Of a stretch of 64,000 nucleotides of DNA, positions 54,301 to 61,018 are shown piece by piece; within the stretch, counting starts at the first letter, position 1, and the number at the start of each line of letters is the position of its first letter. Location of the stretch: the NCBI RefSeq assembly GCF_000427405.1, contig NZ_KE386491.1, positions 4,877,303 through 4,941,302 on the forward strand. The letters run 5' to 3'. The notes beneath the pieces are model-generated. The model saw only the letters and a program-made list of their open reading frames with translations, did not search any database and was not told where the DNA came from. Made by a program: the position numbers and the translations under genes. This stretch comes from Flectobacillus major DSM 103. Lineage in GTDB: Bacteria; Bacteroidota; Bacteroidia; Cytophagales; Spirosomataceae.

Positions 54301-54459
54301 GGTATTTTTGGGATGTTGCCTGCCGCTACGTCGTCGGGTATAGGTTCAGAATCACAAAAGCCATTGGCGATTGTTGTGATTGGAGGTATGATTGGTGCAA
54401 CGATTTTAACCTTATTTATTTTCCCACTTTTCTACGAAAAAGTGTATAGAAATAAGTAA
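51382..54459 (+). CDS. Heavy-metal RND efflux pump (CzcA-like)
   Basis: 1025 residues with the RND layout of 12 helices and two large periplasmic loops. The start IDAFPDVTNTQVTIITQWPGRSAEEIEKFVTAPLE-type block (here split over residues 30-70) is the HME family hallmark. The helix-4 proton/metal motif LGAVDFGIIIDGTVVVVE carries Asp, Asp and Glu at about residues 392, 398 and 405, matching the divalent-cation (Zn/Co/Cd) group DFGxxxDGxxxxxE rather than the CusA Cu/Ag pattern. It exports metal ions using proton force. A terminator follows about 180 bp downstream. Confidence 0.93.
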   Translation: MKKLLAFSLKYKFAVFFFTAVIVIGGVSSFMNTPIDAFPDVTNTQVTIITQWPGRSAEEIEKFVTAPLEISMNGVQKKTTVRSTTLFGLSVVVVMFDDGVDNNFARIQVNNALQGVSLPDDVEPDIQPPYGPTGEIFRYTLEGKGLTSRRLKEVQDWVVDRNLRSVPGVADIVSFGGEVKTYEISVNPTLLQDYKITPLDVFTAVEKSNINVGGDVITKNNQAYVVRGIGLLKNIQDIQNILVDNINGVPVYVKTVATVTESALPRLGQVGRGTNNDAVEGIVVMRKGENPSEVIANLNLKVVELNTKILPNGIKIQTFYNRQTLLDFCIDTVTHNLIEGIVLVTLIVLIFLADWRASLIVSMIIPLALLFAFTCLKLLGMNVNLLSLGAVDFGIIIDGTVVVVEGLIVVLAHKAEEVGMERFNKLAKMSIIKRTGSNMGKAIFTSKIIILIALLPIFAFQKVEGKMFSPLAWTLGSALLGALIFTLTLVPVMVSLLMNHNVKEKSNFVVSFVMRYSMKVFHYCFSHKKFTFIGTAIITIVGFWTLTIHGTEFLPQLNEGSIYVRATMPRSISLDESVRYANDMRKVFEGFPEVRQVLSQAGRPNDGTDPTGFYNVEFHVDIYPQKEWASKLTKAQLIEKMQEKLSIFQGVTLGFSQPIMDNVEEAVSGVKGSIAVKIYGNDFDYLESQAEKVEKVLRHVRGIEDLGIIRNLGQPELHIEMDQQKMNFYGVQTADAEAVISMAIGGQTASQLYEGERKFDIRVRFQPEYRKSEQEIRNLMVPSMSGTKIPIKQIAEVKTLTGPSLIFREDTKRFIAVKFSVRGRDMGSTIAEAQAGVAKVITNLPKGYDMKWKGDFENQQRATKRLAQVVPISMIAIFFILYIMFGSLKDAALVFSNVPFAIIGGSVALLVTHTNFSISAGIGFIALFGICIQNGVIMIEVFKENLHKRMSLMDSIQEGVKSRVRPVMMTAMMGIFGMLPAATSSGIGSESQKPLAIVVIGGMIGATILTLFIFPLFYEKVYRNK

Positions 54460-54636
54460 AAACGTAGAAGTTAAATTGCGATTGAGTGAGCTGTAGGGCC
54501 TTTCTTTTGTGTTGTTTTGGGTTTACACAGATGCAAAGGCCCACAGATTTTTCAGAAGCATTAAAATATCAGGTTTGAACAAGAAATATTGTCAAATCAA
54601 TTAAGATAATAAAATAATCTATTTGTCTGTTTAGGA

Positions 54637-54670
54637 ATCGCTGTTGGTATTACCGACAGTGATTTTTTTT
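54637..54670 (+). terminator. Terminator of the metal efflux operon
   Basis: Eight-base-pair stem with one G-U pair, inner GGTA/TACC pairing, followed by eight T. Confidence 0.75.
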
Positions 54671-55029
54671 ATCAAATGTTTAGGCGATAAGTTTGAACTA
54701 GAGATAAATACAATCATAAGTTATGCTTGAGTGATAAGAGAAGGGCTAGGTAAGTTTCTGGTTTTTTGTTAGTTGGGCTGATACTACAAATTCATCAAAA
54801 ACCTTTACAATATTCAGTTCTAAAGCTTTGTCTTCAAAAGTAAATAAAATACAAAGGAAAATAAGACCTGTTTTTGGGGTAATTTATGCTAAAGTATTAA
54901 TTATACTAGACCTAAATCTATATTTTATATGATAAAAGGGGATTATACCTATCAGCTACATGATAGCTTTGTTTGCCTTTAGCGTACTTATAATATTCCG
55001 TTTATTAAGGCATTAGCTTGTGTAATCTT

Positions 55030-55074
55030 GGCTATGCCTAGTGAATCTTTGAAGGCTACTCTTAGATTGCCTAG
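55030..55074 (-). pseudogene. Relic of a further RHS core copy
   Basis: On the minus strand these 45 bp read LGNLRVAFKDSLGIA, 13 of 15 residues identical to the RHS core of the cassette encoded at 55747-57681, with matching nucleotides (24 of 26 in the best part). A TAG stop stands directly before it. It is too short to be functional and marks a decayed fourth copy. Confidence 0.7.
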
Positions 55075-55101
55075 CTATATATTCCGTAGTTATGCACAAA
55101 A

Positions 55102-55130
55102 CCCGCTAACTATATCTTATAGTCAACGGG
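55102..55130 (-). terminator. Possible terminator of the immunity-like lipoprotein gene
   Basis: Imperfect 13-bp stem (CCCG... with ...CGGG, two mismatches), followed on the minus strand by GGGTTTTG. Lies after the stop at 55269. Confidence 0.4.
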
Positions 55131-55268
55131 CTAATATTTTAATGTGAGTTTGTTTTTTTCTTTTAGTAGATAGATAAAATCACAAACATATATTTTATTT
55201 AGAAGGTAGAGTTTTGTTTTTATTGATACTACAAATCTGTGGACTATGTTGAACAATAAATACTTTCA

Positions 55269-55760
55269 TTATTTGACACTGGCATTGGTTATCCTAAACT
55301 CCCAGTTTAGTTTATCGTCCTTATAAAACTCTTTCTGTATATAAAATAGCGACGTTTGAGGTGTTGAAAAATTGTCACCATTTGATATTGAAAAATTATT
55401 ACAAGGTAATCCATCACGCATGAAATAGGAAGTAGAGACAACCTGATTATCTCTTACAAAAACAAACATAAAATCTCCTTCTTGAAGAATATCCCAGTCA
55501 AAACTATATTCCCACTTAAATCCCAATCGTTTGTTCATTCCTTCTTTATCTTCACTCCCTCCGAAAATATACATTTTTTCCCATTTAAAATCTGTCAGAG
55601 TATCCAGCTTAAATCTGGCCTTCTCAGTGTTTTTTAAATGCTCAAATTTGATTAATAAATCAACAAACTTATTTTTGAAGGTGTTATCCTCAATGTTTTT
55701 GTATGCAGGCTGACAACTTAGTAATAAAAATGTAAATAAAAAATATTTAATCCCCTCCAT
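55269..55760 (-). CDS. Putative lipoprotein, candidate immunity protein of the DUF6973-type RHS tip
   Basis: 163 residues from the ATG at 55758-55760, which overlaps the end of the RHS gene by 14 nt; an upstream in-frame start would lose the signal. MEGIKYFLFTFLLLSCQPAYK is a lipoprotein signal with Cys at about residue 16. The mature part (FVDLLIKFEHLKNTEKARFKL..., GFKWEYSFDWDILQEGDFMFVFVRDNQVVSTSYFM) matches no family I know. Position directly after a variable RHS tip, overlapping the toxin gene, is the standard place of the cognate immunity gene. A lipoprotein would protect the periplasm or membrane, which fits an envelope-acting toxin. Confidence 0.65.
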   Translation of the reverse strand: MEGIKYFLFTFLLLSCQPAYKNIEDNTFKNKFVDLLIKFEHLKNTEKARFKLDTLTDFKWEKMYIFGGSEDKEGMNKRLGFKWEYSFDWDILQEGDFMFVFVRDNQVVSTSYFMRDGLPCNNFSISNGDNFSTPQTSLFYIQKEFYKDDKLNWEFRITNASVK

Positions 55761-57681
55761 GATAAATACGCTGTTCAGATTCCTGTTTTTGCATGATTTT
55801 AATAATATTCTTGATGATTTGAGTATGTTTTTCATATTTTTTTTCTGATAAATTGATTTTAGTTACTATTGGTGTTTTACCATCTTTATCAAAGGTGACA
55901 ATAGATAAATTCCCTTGCATTCCAGTATTTAATACCTTCGATAATATTTCTGAATTTTCGGATCTGATATTTAAACCTTCTCCAATTTCGATTCCTACTG
56001 CATTATTAGCTTTATCCATTTCGGTTAAAGCTCCTAGTTGGCCTTTTTCATGTAATGTGCCTAATTCTGTAGCTGCACTTAAACCTAGTGATCTTGTCAT
56101 TGATGCCATCCAGAAAGCATGCTTGATAGCATTTTTTATGCCCCCATCATGTCTTATCTCAGCGTCAACGGTTGTTCCATTCATTAAAGTGTTGTCTCCC
56201 AAGGTATTTGCAAGTCTTTCTGCGTCTTCGGAAATAAATTTTGCTCTTATTGCATTAACAGCATGCTCTTTAGCGTATTTACGTTCATGAGGTTTTAAGT
56301 AATTCCATCCAATTTTATCTTTTACATAGTCTTTCATATAATCTCGTAATATATTCCAATATGTCTCTCCAGGCCACATCCCATCAGGGTCAGATTTGAG
56401 GATCGGATTATTCCAACTATATTGATATAAAGATAAGTGTTCTTGTCCTTCTATTACAGGGTCTTGACTTATGAATCTTGCAATAGAAGGGTCAAACTGT
56501 CTGTGAATCAGGTCTATATATCCTGTTTCAAATTGCGTTTCCCTATTTAGGAATTGGAATTTATTGAAATTAGTAGGATTTCGTGTAATTGCCATCCCTT
56601 TCATCGACAAACCCCAAGGGTCGTAGAATAGGCTTTGAAGAGGTGCGGCTATACCAGAGGAATCTTTGAAGGCTATTCTTAGATTACCTAAGTGGTCTGT
56701 GATATTATACTCATAGATACCATTGACAATTCGTCCTTCATCGTGGGAGGTTTGGTATAAAACGTTGTTTACATAAATCTCATCTTCTTCATAATCGGTT
56801 GTTTCGCCATTAGAATCTATTTTTTTGAGTTTTGAGCCTTGTGCATCATACTGGGTGGTAATAGTTCTTCCGTTGTCGAATGTTATTGTTTTGGGGAGTT
56901 TGAGGTAATTGTAAGTGATAGAGGCTATCTTTTTGTTCTTATCCTTTTTCAGACTACCATCTTCCCAATATTCATAATCATTATCGGTATTAGTACCATC
57001 TCTAAAATCGCCTAAGTCTGGATTGCCAATGGTGGCATCTTGAATTTTTAGGAGCTTATTAGAATTGGTTTGATAGGTGTAACTTAGGTTATCGACATTG
57101 CCAAAACTGGTATAATTGGTATTTGTTGCCCCATTTCTACTAAGACTAAGGATATTGCCATTGGCATCATAAGTTACGTTATTTAGTGCATAGTTTTCAC
57201 CAGCTTTGGTACTTCCATAAGTGGCAACGGTGATACGAGAAGCCCCGTCGTAGTTGTATTGATAGGCTCTTTGGATACCGTCGATATTACTTTTCCAATA
57301 TTGGTTTCTGATATTTCCGTCGTAGTATGTACCGTCTTCTTCGTAGTCTAGTTTATAGCTAAATAGGCTATTGGTTAGGTTGTTATTGGCATCGAGGTTG
57401 ATGCCTTTTAGCCCGCCTCTGATATGGTATTTGTAATCAAGGGTTTGTAATATTCCTGCATTGGTGTTTACCGACAAACTACCTAAGTTTAATGTACCAT
57501 AATTCTGTAATGTACCTGCATTGAATAAACTTCCTGCGGTGGCTATTTTGCCTGTAGGAATGGTGATGAAATGACCTGTATTGATACGGACGTTGTCAGA
57601 GATGCTTGGGATACTGTAGTTTGAGAACTTGTAATGACTGACTGTGATTCTAGTATAACTATATTTTGAACTAGTAAACAA
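55747..57681 (-). CDS. Truncated (orphan) RHS protein with DUF6973-like C-terminal tip
   Basis: 644 residues as an open frame. The first about 24 residues are not RHS-like; homology with the full-length RHS protein starts at SIPSISDNVRINTGH and runs through YD repeats (YYDGNIRNQYWKSNIDGIQ, ITYDANGN-type units) to the core end FDPSIARFISQDPVIEGQEHLSLYQYSWNNP and DPDG. The tip (about 430-644) contains DGGIKNAIKHAFWMASMTRSLG, resembling the NAxRHAxW motif of DUF6973, suggested to be a lipase or hydrolase-like toxin domain. With no signal or N-terminal delivery part, this cassette is probably silent until recombined onto the full-length gene. Confidence 0.75.
   Translation of the reverse strand: MFTSSKYSYTRITVSHYKFSNYSIPSISDNVRINTGHFITIPTGKIATAGSLFNAGTLQNYGTLNLGSLSVNTNAGILQTLDYKYHIRGGLKGINLDANNNLTNSLFSYKLDYEEDGTYYDGNIRNQYWKSNIDGIQRAYQYNYDGASRITVATYGSTKAGENYALNNVTYDANGNILSLSRNGATNTNYTSFGNVDNLSYTYQTNSNKLLKIQDATIGNPDLGDFRDGTNTDNDYEYWEDGSLKKDKNKKIASITYNYLKLPKTITFDNGRTITTQYDAQGSKLKKIDSNGETTDYEEDEIYVNNVLYQTSHDEGRIVNGIYEYNITDHLGNLRIAFKDSSGIAAPLQSLFYDPWGLSMKGMAITRNPTNFNKFQFLNRETQFETGYIDLIHRQFDPSIARFISQDPVIEGQEHLSLYQYSWNNPILKSDPDGMWPGETYWNILRDYMKDYVKDKIGWNYLKPHERKYAKEHAVNAIRAKFISEDAERLANTLGDNTLMNGTTVDAEIRHDGGIKNAIKHAFWMASMTRSLGLSAATELGTLHEKGQLGALTEMDKANNAVGIEIGEGLNIRSENSEILSKVLNTGMQGNLSIVTFDKDGKTPIVTKINLSEKKYEKHTQIIKNIIKIMQKQESEQRIYHGGD
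56618..57392 (-). repeat. RHS core repeat, copy 1
   Basis: About 775 bp, nearly identical to 59595-60372 and 61929-62703. Copies 1 and 3 stay similar further out, from about 56405 to 57615 against 61715 to 62928. Confidence 0.85.
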
Positions 57682-57731
57682 CGAAACTTAACTTGTTGAG
57701 GGTATTGTTGTTGCAATATATATATAGTTAT

Positions 57732-57756
57732 CCCCCAGTTAGACACTAACTGGGGG
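57732..57756 (-). terminator. Hairpin after the ankyrin lipoprotein gene
   Basis: Perfect 10-bp stem CCCCCAGTTA with TAACTGGGGG (57732-57741 with 57747-57756), loop 5 nt, 24 bp after the stop at 57780. No T run follows. Confidence 0.5.
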
Positions 57757-57779
57757 GGCATGTCTAGTGAGTGGCTTTG

Positions 57780-58679
57780 TTAGTACTTCTCTAAATATTC
57801 CTGCCAACTATTAGGATATTCTTCTTGGGCTTTTTTCTTGATGTATTCAGGAATTGGTGTTGTTCGATAATCTATCCCTTTAGTTTTTAAAAAATCTACT
57901 ATTTGCATTTTGTATTTGTATTCGTCTGTATCAAGCTCAAAAAAATCTTCTCGCAACATATCTACTAAATATATAGACTTTCCTTTATCTTTAGAGTCTT
58001 GTTGGTCTGAATGTATTCCATAAGCTGGTCTGAAAAATATAGGTTGTTTGTAGTCTGCACCATTTTCAAGTAAATAAAGTACAATATTGTAGCGTTCTCT
58101 CATAACAGCTTCGCTTAGTGCAGTTTGTTTGTAACTATTTTGGTAATTTAAGTTAGCACCTTTTTCAATAAGCAATTTTATTAAATTGATGTTACCCGTT
58201 TTAGCCGCTTTCATTAACACTGATTTTATTTTATCTGGCTCATTTTTAATTTTTTGTACATCGTTTACATTTGCTCCATGTTGTAAGAGTGCTTCAACAA
58301 ATTTTACATGATAGTATTTGGAACTTGCGGCTTCAATTAATGCACTAGAACCCTCGTATGTATCGTAAATATTTACATTTGCATTGTTTTTCAACAGTAT
58401 TTCAAATGCTTTATATTGTTGGTTTTTAATAGTTAGCATCAAAAGGGTACTGCCAAACTTGGGTTCTTGATAATTAATGAGTTGAGGATTTTTAGTAACT
58501 ATTTCAATTATTTTTTTTTCATTTTCGTCTTGTACAGCCTTGGCCAGTTCCCAAGCTGGAGTATTTTGAAAAAGACGATAATCATTGCCAGTTAAGTTTG
58601 ATTTGTCTACCAACTCATCTCTATTAGAGCAAGAAAATAATAAACAAGAAAGTATAATTTGTAGTATAGTTGCTTTCAT
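57780..58679 (-). CDS. Ankyrin-repeat lipoprotein, candidate immunity protein of the lipase RHS tip
   Basis: 299 residues. MKATILQIILSCLLFSCSN is a lipoprotein signal (Cys about residue 17). Five or so ankyrin repeats follow, for example GSTLLMLTIKNQQYKAFEILLKNNANVN, YHVKFVEALLQHGANVND, VLMKAAKTGNINLIKLLIEKGANLN and TALSEAVMRERYNIVLYLLENGAD. The start codon overlaps the stop of the lipase RHS gene by one base (TAATG), showing tight coupling. Ankyrin-type periplasmic proteins are known immunity partners of type VI lipase effectors, so protection of the cell's own envelope against this lipase is the likely role. Confidence 0.8.
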   Translation of the reverse strand: MKATILQIILSCLLFSCSNRDELVDKSNLTGNDYRLFQNTPAWELAKAVQDENEKKIIEIVTKNPQLINYQEPKFGSTLLMLTIKNQQYKAFEILLKNNANVNIYDTYEGSSALIEAASSKYYHVKFVEALLQHGANVNDVQKIKNEPDKIKSVLMKAAKTGNINLIKLLIEKGANLNYQNSYKQTALSEAVMRERYNIVLYLLENGADYKQPIFFRPAYGIHSDQQDSKDKGKSIYLVDMLREDFFELDTDEYKYKMQIVDFLKTKGIDYRTTPIPEYIKKKAQEEYPNSWQEYLEKY

Positions 58680-60382
58680 TATTTTTTGTAATCATTAGGT
58701 TGTCTAATACCAAAATTCTTTAATATGTTATCCATGCTATGTCCGTTGTAGGTTGATGGCAAATCCTTTGGCCATAAGTAATGTCTCCTACCATTTACAT
58801 CAGGCATTATAGGGCTTTTATTCTGGAGATTATTCAACGGATCTGTTAGCAATATATAAGCATTGATATTTTTTTCGGATTTGAAAAGTGTTTTCCAGTT
58901 TCCTTCTGCCATTTTTGTCATATCACCAACACCTGCGGCATTAAATGTTATAGCTTTTCTATCAGTTACCAATGCGTTTAGTGCTGCTTCACCTCCACCT
59001 AATGAATGACCTGTAAATGTCAACTCCATATCACCAAGGACATTAGAAATTGCTACAGCATTATCTGCTGCATTAGTATATTGATTAGAAAAACCTAGTG
59101 GTTGTTTCACATCGGCACCAACATCTTTCCAATTAGCTTCTGTTCCTGCGGTAGCATAGGTATATTCAAGGTTTCCATCAGCTTTCAATCTCTGGTAAAC
59201 TTGCGATTTCAAACCTGTGGCAGAATTATTCAAGTCTTTGTCTGATAACCCAAAATCTTTTTTTGATACCTGCCAGCCACCTATTAGAATATTATCCTTT
59301 TTATCTCCATAAACGTGAGCAGCCATTCTTGCAGCTTCTGCTGGAGTTGGTTCTAATCCATCGGGGTCGGTGTACCTTAATGGATTGTTAAAAAATGCAC
59401 AGAATGGCGACCAACGTCTCATTCGTTCGCTTTTAGGGTCAGGAACAAACCAGCGTCCTTCTGCAGCTCCGTACATTCTTGCTCCGAAATCATTCCATCC
59501 TGTTTCTAGTTGTAATTCTTTACCATTATACTGGTGCTTATTAAAGTTAGCATAATTTTTGTTTATCTGCATACCCTTCATGGAAAGTCCCCACGGGTCG
59601 TAGAATAGGCTTTGAAGAGGTACGGCAATTCCTGCGGAGTCTTTGAGTGATACTCTTAGATTACCTAGATGGTCTGTGGTATTATACTCGTACTGTCCTT
59701 GTGCGTTGATACGCCCTTCGTCGTGCGAAATCTGGTAGAGACTGCCATTTACATAAATCTCATCTTCTTCATAATCGGTTGGTTCGCCATTAGAATCTAT
59801 TTTTTTGAGTTTTGAGCCTTGTGCATCATACTGGGTTGTAATAGTTCTTCCGTTGTCGAATGTTATTGTTTTGGGGAGTTTGAGGTAATTGTAAGTGATA
59901 GAGGCTATCTTTTTGTTCTTATCCTTTTTCAAACTACCATCTTCCCAGTATTCATAATCATTATTGGTATTAGTACCATCTCTAAAATCGCCTAAGTCTG
60001 GATTGCCAATGGTGGCATCTTGAATTTTTAGGAGCTTATTAGAATTGGTTTGATAGGTGTAACTTAGGTTATCGACATTGCCAAAACTGGTATAATTGGT
60101 ATTTGTTGCCCCATTTCTACTAAGACTAAGGATATTGCCATTAGCATCATAAGTTACGTTATTTAGTGCATAGTTTTCACCAGCTTTGGTACTTCCATAA
60201 ATGGCAACGGTGATACGCGAAGCTCCGTCGTAGTTGTATTGATAGGCTCTTTGGATACCGTCGATATTGCTTTTCCAATATTGGTTTCTGATATTTCCGT
60301 CGTAGTATGTACCGTCTTCTTCGTAGTCGAGCTTATAGCTAAATAGGCTATTGGTTAGGTTGTTATTGGCATTCATTACCAA
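58679..60382 (-). CDS. Truncated (orphan) RHS protein with class 3 lipase C-terminal tip
   Basis: 567 residues as an open frame from ATG 60380-60382; homology to the RHS core starts at NANNNLTNSLFSYKLDY. The core ends in a different sub-type from its neighbours (FNKHQYNGKELQLETGWNDFGARMYGAAEGRW, FFNNPLRYTDPDG). The tip (about 345-567) is a class 3 lipase: LTFTGHSLGGGEAALNAL holds the nucleophile Ser (about residue 460), followed by ITFNAAGV, a likely Asp in LLTDPLNN and a His in YNGHSMDN. Such domains act as phospholipase toxins against rival membranes. Lacks the N-terminal part needed for delivery, so likely a stored cassette. Confidence 0.8.
   Translation of the reverse strand: MVMNANNNLTNSLFSYKLDYEEDGTYYDGNIRNQYWKSNIDGIQRAYQYNYDGASRITVAIYGSTKAGENYALNNVTYDANGNILSLSRNGATNTNYTSFGNVDNLSYTYQTNSNKLLKIQDATIGNPDLGDFRDGTNTNNDYEYWEDGSLKKDKNKKIASITYNYLKLPKTITFDNGRTITTQYDAQGSKLKKIDSNGEPTDYEEDEIYVNGSLYQISHDEGRINAQGQYEYNTTDHLGNLRVSLKDSAGIAVPLQSLFYDPWGLSMKGMQINKNYANFNKHQYNGKELQLETGWNDFGARMYGAAEGRWFVPDPKSERMRRWSPFCAFFNNPLRYTDPDGLEPTPAEAARMAAHVYGDKKDNILIGGWQVSKKDFGLSDKDLNNSATGLKSQVYQRLKADGNLEYTYATAGTEANWKDVGADVKQPLGFSNQYTNAADNAVAISNVLGDMELTFTGHSLGGGEAALNALVTDRKAITFNAAGVGDMTKMAEGNWKTLFKSEKNINAYILLTDPLNNLQNKSPIMPDVNGRRHYLWPKDLPSTYNGHSMDNILKNFGIRQPNDYKK
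59595..60372 (-). repeat. RHS core repeat, copy 2
   Basis: About 778 bp, nearly identical to copies 1 and 3, with one extra codon. Identity stops at 60372 on the upstream side and before YDPWGLSMKGM on the tip side. Confidence 0.85.
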
Positions 60383-60489
60383 TGCTCCTGCATAGGCTTA
60401 GAGATATTGTCATGAATATTATTGATACAATGCTCACTAAACAGCATTTCCCAAGTTTCTTTGAACAAAACTTGGCTGTCGCTCAATAA
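60376..60489 (-). pseudogene. Short gene fragment before the lipase RHS cassette
   Basis: A 37-residue minus-strand frame (LLSDSQVLFKETWEMLF... ending ISKPMQEHW and a stop) fills the spacer up to the cassette start. It has no ATG at its beginning and looks like the C-terminal piece of a larger protein, perhaps a transposase or displaced gene end; family not recognised. Confidence 0.3.
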
Positions 60490-60534
60490 TTATTTTGGTG
60501 CTTCTTATCCTCGAATTTTGGATATATTTGTCAA

Positions 60535-60562
60535 TAAAAAAGCCCCGAATAGGGGCTTTTTT
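60535..60562. terminator. Terminator of the Imm26-like gene
   Basis: Perfect 11-bp stem AAAAAAGCCCC with GGGGCTTTTTT (60536-60546 with 60552-60562), loop GAATA, T-rich on both strands. Confidence 0.9.
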
Positions 60563-60564
60563 AA

Positions 60565-61017
60565 TTATGTAAAATTTCGCTGTAAATGATTTTCAAGAGA
60601 TATATGACCATGGCTACCATCTTTGAATAAAGAATCTGCTTCATTTTTAGAGATGTTCCTTTTCGCAATTTCTTCAAAATCTTCATTATAACTTATTGCA
60701 TAATACTTATCAATAAGTTCATCATATCTTCTGAATTCTGGCATACCCCAATCCTCTTTTTGCCATCCTGAATATTTACCTAAAACTTGCCAGTTACTTA
60801 GTTCAAAGCCTAAACCCCCAAATTTAGTTGCTGTAATAGCATCGCTTTTATTCAAAACAAGATTCTCTCCAATGGTAAAATTCAGTTTCCAAAAATAACC
60901 GAATAATAACTTTGTACGTCCTTTACGTCTTGCAATCAAACCTAAAAATTTATTGTGATTTTCAGTTTCAATTATAAATAAATCCCCTTCCGAATATTTT
61001 ATTTTTTTCTTTTCCAT
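60565..61017 (-). CDS. Imm26-like immunity protein
   Basis: 150 residues, no signal peptide, so cytoplasmic. IKYSEGDLFIIETENHNKFLGLIARRKGRTKLLFGYFW follows the Imm26 pattern (GDxFxI..., GLI/GRV..., LLFGYF). The later part has FELSNWQVLGKYSGWQKEDWGMPEF. Imm26 proteins are found beside nuclease-type toxins in polymorphic toxin loci. The start is one base after the RHS stop, so it is coupled to the full-length RHS gene carrying the GIY-YIG-like tip and should neutralise it inside the cell. A strong terminator follows. Confidence 0.75.
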   Translation of the reverse strand: MEKKKIKYSEGDLFIIETENHNKFLGLIARRKGRTKLLFGYFWKLNFTIGENLVLNKSDAITATKFGGLGFELSNWQVLGKYSGWQKEDWGMPEFRRYDELIDKYYAISYNEDFEEIAKRNISKNEADSLFKDGSHGHISLENHLQRNFT

Positions 61018-61018
61018 A

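Larger units (their letters stand above)
54460..55268. other. Intergenic region of 809 bp between the efflux operon and the RHS locus
   Basis: Holds the terminator at 54637-54670, an RHS relic at 55030-55074 and a hairpin at 55102-55130. The rest is AT-rich with no gene-like frame. Probably a graveyard of earlier cassettes of the neighbouring toxin locus. Confidence 0.5.

Noticed and set aside
51382-54459. CusA-type copper/silver specificity
   Set aside because: The helix-4 motif DFGxxxDGxxxxxE fits the divalent-cation pumps, not the copper/silver pattern.
57543-57761. 72-codon minus-strand frame as a separate gene
   Set aside because: It is better explained as the shifted upstream part of the truncated RHS cassette.
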